NCBI RefSeq assembly: GCF_018408705.1
Contig: NZ_AP023420.1
Coordinates: 2,170,001 to 2,234,000 of the forward strand
Length of the DNA: 64,000 nucleotides
Reading direction: 5' to 3'
DNA from: Pusillibacter faecalis
GTDB lineage: Bacteria; Bacillota; Clostridia; Oscillospirales; Oscillospiraceae
The stretch's first letter is position 1; every line of letters starts with the position of its first letter. Under the pieces are notes generated by a model. It saw nothing but the letters and a program-made list of their open reading frames with translations. It did no database searches and was not told the origin of the DNA. The position numbers and the translations under genes are program-made. This document shows positions 60,019-64,000 of this stretch, piece by piece.

Positions 60019-62070
60019 TTAAGTGTCCATCAGTTGGAGACCGTATTTCTTCAGTTTCCTGACGATGGTGGATTGGCTGGTTTGAAGTGCCTTGGCCATC
60101 TCCCGAGTGGAATGGCACATGGCAGCCGCGGCGCGGTATCGGGACTCTTCGTCATCTGCTCTGGACGCTTGCCGGGGATGGGACTCCCATCTGCCGCATT
60201 CGTTTTTCTGAAACTCCTGACGCAGATCCTCGCCCGTGATGACACTTTTCTCGGAGCATAGCAGCAGGCGTTGAATCATATTTTCCATTTCCCGAATATT
60301 TCCAGGCCAGGTGTACTCAAGGAGAGCATTTTTGGCGTGAGGGGAAAAGTGCTTTTGTATCCCGTATTTCTCGCTGTATTGCTGGAGAAAGTTTTGGGCT
60401 AGGGGGAAGATGGAATCTCTTCGTTCTCTCAGGGGAGGCACATACAGGTTCACAACATTGATACGATAATATAAATCCTCGCGGAAGCGCCCCTGGTCCA
60501 CCAGATTTTTCAAATTCCGGTTTGTAGCCAGAATCACACGGACATCCACAGAGACGGCCTTGCTGCTGCCGATACGGACAACTTCTTTGGATTGGAGGAC
60601 TCGCAGCAATTTTACTTGGCTGGAGAGTGACATGTCGCCAATTTCGTCCAAAAACAATGTCCCGTGGTTGGCCTCTTCAAAATAGCCGGCTCTGCCATCC
60701 TTCAGGGCACCGGTGAAACTGCCGCGTTCATAGCCGAAGAGCTCGGATTCGAAAAGGTTTTCAGAGATGGCGGAGCAGTTGATTTTAATGAAGGGTTTAT
60801 CCCGTCGGCTGCTGAACTGGTGCAGGATGTTGGCGACGACATCCTTTCCAGTACCAGTTTCCCCAGTGATGAGAACGGTGGTGTTAAAGGCCGCAATTCG
60901 CTTAGCGATGCGTAGAATCTCCGTCATCTCCGGGCCATGGATCACAATATTGGCAGGGAGATTATCAGGATGAGCACCTCGCTCTTCCTGACAATAATAA
61001 AGGGTCTGAGAGCGGCCTGAACAGGAGCGGGGCTGAAAGCATTGAGCCAGGGCAGGATATTGCCGCAGAAGCTGTGTGCAGAAATCTACGTGGCCTTTGA
61101 TATAACCCCGATAAAAAAGAAGGTTCATCTCCTTACCGATGCCCTCGGCCCCCAGGCCGGCCACGGAGTAATGAGCGGCAGGATTGGCAAAATAGACGGT
61201 TCCCTGTTCTCGGATCACAAGGATACTGAGCATTTCAGAGCCGGGGAGACTGTTGCAATCCACGATCAAATCAATGGGCAGATTTCCCAGAGCGTCCTGT
61301 ATCTGGCGGCAGGCGGTGAGAGGATTGCTGTCGTCTACCAGAAGAACACGATCTATAATATCCAGCTCTTGAAGCTCCGGCAGAATTTCGGGGCGCATGG
61401 TCACGGCGATGAGAAGGCCGGTGCTGCCCAGCTTTTGGCGAAGAGAGAACAGGCTGACCAGACCGACCTTCTCTGCTGCGCCCACGACCATCGCCACCAT
61501 CCCGGGACGGCAAAGCAGATTGGCCTGATAGCCGGAGCCAGCCTCTGTTACGATGGGCAGAAAGACATGGGCGGGGACTGCGGGCGGAATCCGGGCATAG
61601 AGACCGGTTTCAAAGAGGATGCCGTACCCGTCCACCTCCAACTGGCCAGTATACATATCCACGCTCTTTACTTGCTCAATCACAAGCGGCGTCAGGTTCA
61701 AGGAGATGAGCGTGCAGATTTCATCTCCAGGCTTGAGAATGCCAAAGGCGGGATGGCAAGGGCCGATTTCCTCTACAACACCGGACAAAGTGCCGCCAGA
61801 GCCTGTGATGGGATTTTGCATTTTGCCCCGCATGGAGACAATGCTGCAGATTTTTTGAACCAGCTGAGCGGGATCGTCGTTGGCATCCAACCGCAGCTGA
61901 GAAAAGCTGGCGGCATTGATATTCAGAGTTTTCATGCGAATGAGAAGCTCGTTTTCAAAAATGGGAAGGGATGTGTCCAATTTCCAGGCCAGGTGGGGCA
62001 GTGTGCCCTCAGGGTCAATGCTGCGATGGGAACCGAATGGACAGGCCGCAGGCCGAACGGCATTCTGCAT
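60019..62070 (-). CDS. Sigma-54 activator with a 3,5-diaminohexanoate-dehydrogenase-like sensor domain
   Basis: A 683-residue regulator. The C-terminal half has the AAA+ activator domain (about 370-605: Walker A GETGTGKD, ELFGYERGSFTGAL with GSFTGA in place of GAFTGA, Walker B GTLFLDEIGD, R-finger region FREDLYYRINV) and a Fis-type helix-turn-helix (TREMAKALQTSQSTIVRKLKKYGL). The N-terminal about 340 residues resemble L-erythro-3,5-diaminohexanoate dehydrogenase of lysine fermentation (CPFGSHRSIDPEGTLP, NPITGSGGTLSGVVEEIG, LVSLFSL, with VVGAAEKVGL in the dinucleotide loop). It probably senses a metabolite through this domain and activates the operon from the sigma-54 promoter. AAAGGAGG precedes ATG 62070. 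Confidence 0.88.
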   Translation of the reverse strand: MQNAVRPAACPFGSHRSIDPEGTLPHLAWKLDTSLPIFENELLIRMKTLNINAASFSQLRLDANDDPAQLVQKICSIVSMRGKMQNPITGSGGTLSGVVEEIGPCHPAFGILKPGDEICTLISLNLTPLVIEQVKSVDMYTGQLEVDGYGILFETGLYARIPPAVPAHVFLPIVTEAGSGYQANLLCRPGMVAMVVGAAEKVGLVSLFSLRQKLGSTGLLIAVTMRPEILPELQELDIIDRVLLVDDSNPLTACRQIQDALGNLPIDLIVDCNSLPGSEMLSILVIREQGTVYFANPAAHYSVAGLGAEGIGKEMNLLFYRGYIKGHVDFCTQLLRQYPALAQCFQPRSCSGRSQTLYYCQEERGAHPDNLPANIVIHGPEMTEILRIAKRIAAFNTTVLITGETGTGKDVVANILHQFSSRRDKPFIKINCSAISENLFESELFGYERGSFTGALKDGRAGYFEEANHGTLFLDEIGDMSLSSQVKLLRVLQSKEVVRIGSSKAVSVDVRVILATNRNLKNLVDQGRFREDLYYRINVVNLYVPPLRERRDSIFPLAQNFLQQYSEKYGIQKHFSPHAKNALLEYTWPGNIREMENMIQRLLLCSEKSVITGEDLRQEFQKNECGRWESHPRQASRADDEESRYRAAAAMCHSTREMAKALQTSQSTIVRKLKKYGLQLMDT

Positions 62071-62097
62071 GGCGCAGGCATCCTCCTTTCAAAAGAG

Positions 62098-62122
62098 TTT
62101 GTTACTTATTTTGTTACTTATT
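62098..62122. repeat. Two direct repeats upstream of the activator gene
   Basis: TTTGTTACTTATT occurs twice in tandem between the activator's -10 box and its ribosome site. It could be a regulator site or chance low-complexity sequence. Confidence 0.5.
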
Positions 62123-62148
62123 ATGATGCATCATGAACGGTATGTAAA
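62120..62148 (-). promoter_or_regulatory. Sigma-A promoter of the activator gene
   Basis: On the minus strand TTTACA is 17 bases from CATAAT (each 5 of 6 consensus). The activator is thus probably made constitutively from sigma-A while its target uses sigma-54. Confidence 0.65.
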
Positions 62149-62521
62149 GGGCAAAATGGTGTATTTGTCTATTCAAAAAAGGCGTTGTCCAGCCATATCT
62201 GGACACTCGCAGTTGCTTCTGGGACAACCGTAGCGATGAAAGGTCTGAAAAACGATTCCATTGCCGCTGAGTTTCAGAGTCCTGCTGGCAAGGGCGCTTG
62301 GGGAGGACTTATTCTGGAGCGGAGCGGCCATAGGTGGCGGAAGGGTTTGCCCCTCAGTGGAAAGGCCCCTGATACGGATGTCTGAATGATTCAGGAATGA
62401 GGCTTCGCCTTTTCCCACAGCCTGGTGAATCGGGATTCCCACTACAGAGGGCACTGGCAAAGGAGCTGCCGCCGCCACAGATTAAGCTTTTTTAAAGTAG
62501 GGGAGTCTCTTACCCAATAGA
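62149..62521. other. Intergenic region without a recognisable gene
   Basis: About 370 bases between the activator promoter and the terminator at 62522. Short open frames on both strands lack ribosome sites and family resemblance. It may be the remains of a gene; nothing specific is seen. Confidence 0.4.
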
Positions 62522-62557
62522 GCAGGAGGCGGATTTTCGACCCGCCTCCTGCGTTTT
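62522..62557 (+). terminator. Intrinsic terminator on the plus strand
   Basis: GCAGGAGGCGG and CCGCCTCCTGC form an 11-bp stem, followed by GTTTTT. No plus-strand gene ends here, so it may end a lost gene or a small RNA. Confidence 0.75.
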
Positions 62558-62679
62558 TGCGCGTGCCAAACAGCAAAAATTGCTCTTGAAAAAAGTTACT
62601 GCAAAGAGAGTATTATCAACTGGGGAAAACCGGTGTAAAATAGCAGTGGATTCGGCGCATCCCCATACTGCGGCAAATG

Positions 62680-63507
62680 CTACAGGTCGCTGTCAAACAG
62701 AATCTCCTTGCCGCGAATCAGTGCATTGACACGATCACTTACATTGAGCTTCGCATAAATATTCTGAATGTGCTTGCGTACTGTGAATTGCGAGATGACT
62801 AGCGTGTTGGCGATCTCCCGGTAATTCATTCCCTTGCACAGGAGAGAGAGAATTTCCTTCTCCCGGGGAGTCAAAGAGGCTCCTTCCCCAGTGATATCCG
62901 TGGGACTGCAAATCACATGGCTCATCAATGAATTCAGCCGGTCGGAGTAGGACAGCGGCAGGTCAATGAAGTGGTTGGCAATGGCGTATTGAAGAATCGG
63001 AAGCAGCTTTTTCCCGTTCTCTGCAAATGGAGCGCAGATTTCGTCAGGAAGAGCCAGGGATAAAGCGGCGCTGAGCTCTGTCACTGCCTGGGCGGTGCCG
63101 TAGAGAGCATAGGCGGAAATAGCCTTTTCAATCCGATAGTGGATTTCTGTCAGCAGATTACTGCTGCTTTTCAGCACCTTTAACCACTGCTTGGACATCA
63201 TCTCAAAGCCAATGAAATCTTTCCGGTGAAGCATCATCCTGCCAATGATAATATAAGCGTAGGAGGAGTGCTGAGAGAGGCGATTGGCGTGCTCGCTGTG
63301 AATCCATTCAGGGACCTTTTCCCACTGACCTAGGCAAGTATAAATATATCCGCGGCAGATATCGCTCAGGCTGGAGAGCCGCGCGTCCCGAGAGGAGGAA
63401 AACATGGAACCAATCCGGTCGGCCAGCTCCTCAGCCTTGGCTGGGTCGCCATTCATGATAGAGGCCTTCCCAATAATGAAATACGCATAGAGTCCAATGG
63501 TATGAAG
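62680..63507 (-). pseudogene. LuxR-family regulator, 5' end removed by an IS110-type insertion
   Basis: The visible 258-residue piece from ATG 63456 ends with a LuxR helix-turn-helix (LTPREKEILSLLCKGMNYREIANTLVISQFTVRKHIQNIYAKLNV, about 195-240). Before it lies a helical TPR-like region, as in the C-terminal part of MalT-type LuxR regulators (usual length 800-900). The reading frame continues 17 codons further upstream with plausible protein (LHTIGLYAYFIIGKASI) and then stops at 63508-63510, where mobile-element sequence begins. The AAA+ N-terminal part is missing from this side, so it is probably non-functional unless a new promoter makes the HTH fragment. Confidence 0.8.
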
Positions 63508-64000
63508 TCAAGTGGGTGAGGAAGAAAAAAATTAAGCGAAACAGAGTAAAAAGCACTGTGTAGGTAGCAAAAAGGCAACACAAATCTAAACCCTGCCCCC
63601 TGAGTTTTTGAAACAGGGCGATTTCGTCAGAGCGGCAAGCGGTGTGCTCAGCCCTCCGGCGGGATATACAGGCGGTTGTCTTTCAGCAGCCGAAAGACCA
63701 ACCGAACCAGTTTTCTGGCAGTTAAAGCGAGTGCTCGTTTGTGCTGGTACTTGTTGACCTCTTTTAATTTGAGGTTATAGTAGCGCCGAAACTCGGAGTC
63801 GCATCTTCTCACAGAGTTGGCTGCTTCCAGCAGGTAGTAACGGAGATAGCGGTTGCCGGATTTAATCATCCTGGAATGCTCCGCCTCGAAGTCACCAGAC
63901 TGATTTCTGTTCCAGACAAGGCCAGCGTATTTGGCGACAGAGGCTTGGGATTCAAAGCGGTGGATATCGCCAATTTCAGCGATGATACCAGCGGAGTAGA
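63508..64000 (-). mobile_element. IS110-family insertion sequence (3' part, continues past the window)
   Basis: The right edge contains the end of an IS110-type transposase gene and about 140 bases of non-coding sequence up to the interrupted LuxR gene. The exact junction cannot be fixed from one copy and lies somewhere in 63480-63520. IS110 elements lack long terminal inverted repeats, which fits. In the IS1111 branch the non-coding end can encode the bridge RNA; a hairpin CCCTG/CAGGG (63583-63617) is present here. Confidence 0.75.
63648..64000 (-). CDS. IS110-family transposase (C-terminal part)
   Basis: The frame is open to the window edge. The visible 117 residues match the Transposase_20 domain of IS110 elements: AGIIAEIGDIHRFESQASVA, KYAGLVWNRNQSGDFEAEHS, SGNRYLRYYLLEAANSVRR and YQHKRALALTARKLVRLVFRLL. 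The N-terminal RuvC-like DEDD domain lies beyond the edge. It ends in PPEG and is likely intact at its 3' end. Confidence 0.93.
   Translation of the reverse strand, partial: YSAGIIAEIGDIHRFESQASVAKYAGLVWNRNQSGDFEAEHSRMIKSGNRYLRYYLLEAANSVRRCDSEFRRYYNLKLKEVNKYQHKRALALTARKLVRLVFRLLKDNRLYIPPEG

Noticed and set aside
62173..62478. 101-codon minus-strand open frame between the activator and LuxR remnant
   Set aside because: There is no ribosome site, no family resemblance and unusual composition.

Overview
The window looks like a chromosome segment from a moderately GC-rich anaerobic Firmicute, most likely a gut member of the Oscillospiraceae (Flavonifractor/Oscillibacter-type). This rests on the clostridial gene order rimP-nusA-ylxR, purine-rich Shine-Dalgarno sites, many intrinsic terminators, a bifunctional AdhE, TPP riboswitches, TRAP transport and a sigma-54 catabolic regulator. 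The family assignment is an inference from gene content, not from a marker gene.

Layout. 0-15 kb holds housekeeping genes: the end of the nusA operon (minus strand, with a terminator in its leader), carbamate kinase, trmO, a DUF1576 membrane protein, a pyruvyl-transferase/F420-dehydrogenase-like fusion with comEB and xdhC, an ECF-type sigma / anti-sigma / membrane-protein cassette, and tex with two small genes. 15-20 kb is an amino-acid-transporter / saccharopine-dehydrogenase-like / CoA-acylating-aldehyde-dehydrogenase-like operon behind a leader that resembles a diverged tandem glycine riboswitch. 20-24.5 kb is a TetR-controlled two-subunit ABC exporter with palindromic operators. 24.6-28 kb is the polyphosphate pair ppx-ppk. 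28-31.6 kb is a MacAB-like export system. 31.7-37.8 kb is a thiamine salvage locus: two TPP riboswitches with back-to-back promoters drive thiE-thiD-thiT-tenA-cytX one way and thiW-thiM the other. 38.4-41.2 kb is adhE.

41.3-46.5 kb is the most striking region. A tyrosine recombinase gene ends exactly where an inverted repeat begins. Between this repeat and two opposite-facing copies lie a strong terminator and an outward-pointing sigma-A promoter, followed by a 1281-residue secreted SLH-domain surface protein. This is the architecture of a recombinase-driven promoter switch (phase variation). It is followed by a single membrane-anchored NACHT NTPase, a candidate defence or signalling protein.

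49-62 kb is a nine-gene catabolic operon on the minus strand: a multi-pass transporter, amidohydrolase, TRAP dctP-dctQ-dctM, DUF6282 protein, FAH-family hydrolase, thiolase and CaiB-type CoA-transferase. A near-perfect sigma-54 promoter precedes it. The adjacent regulator is a sigma-54 activator whose N-terminal half resembles 3,5-diaminohexanoate dehydrogenase (lysine fermentation), apparently reused as a sensor. The substrate is not known. The right edge is an IS110-family element that has cut off the 5' part of a LuxR-family regulator gene.
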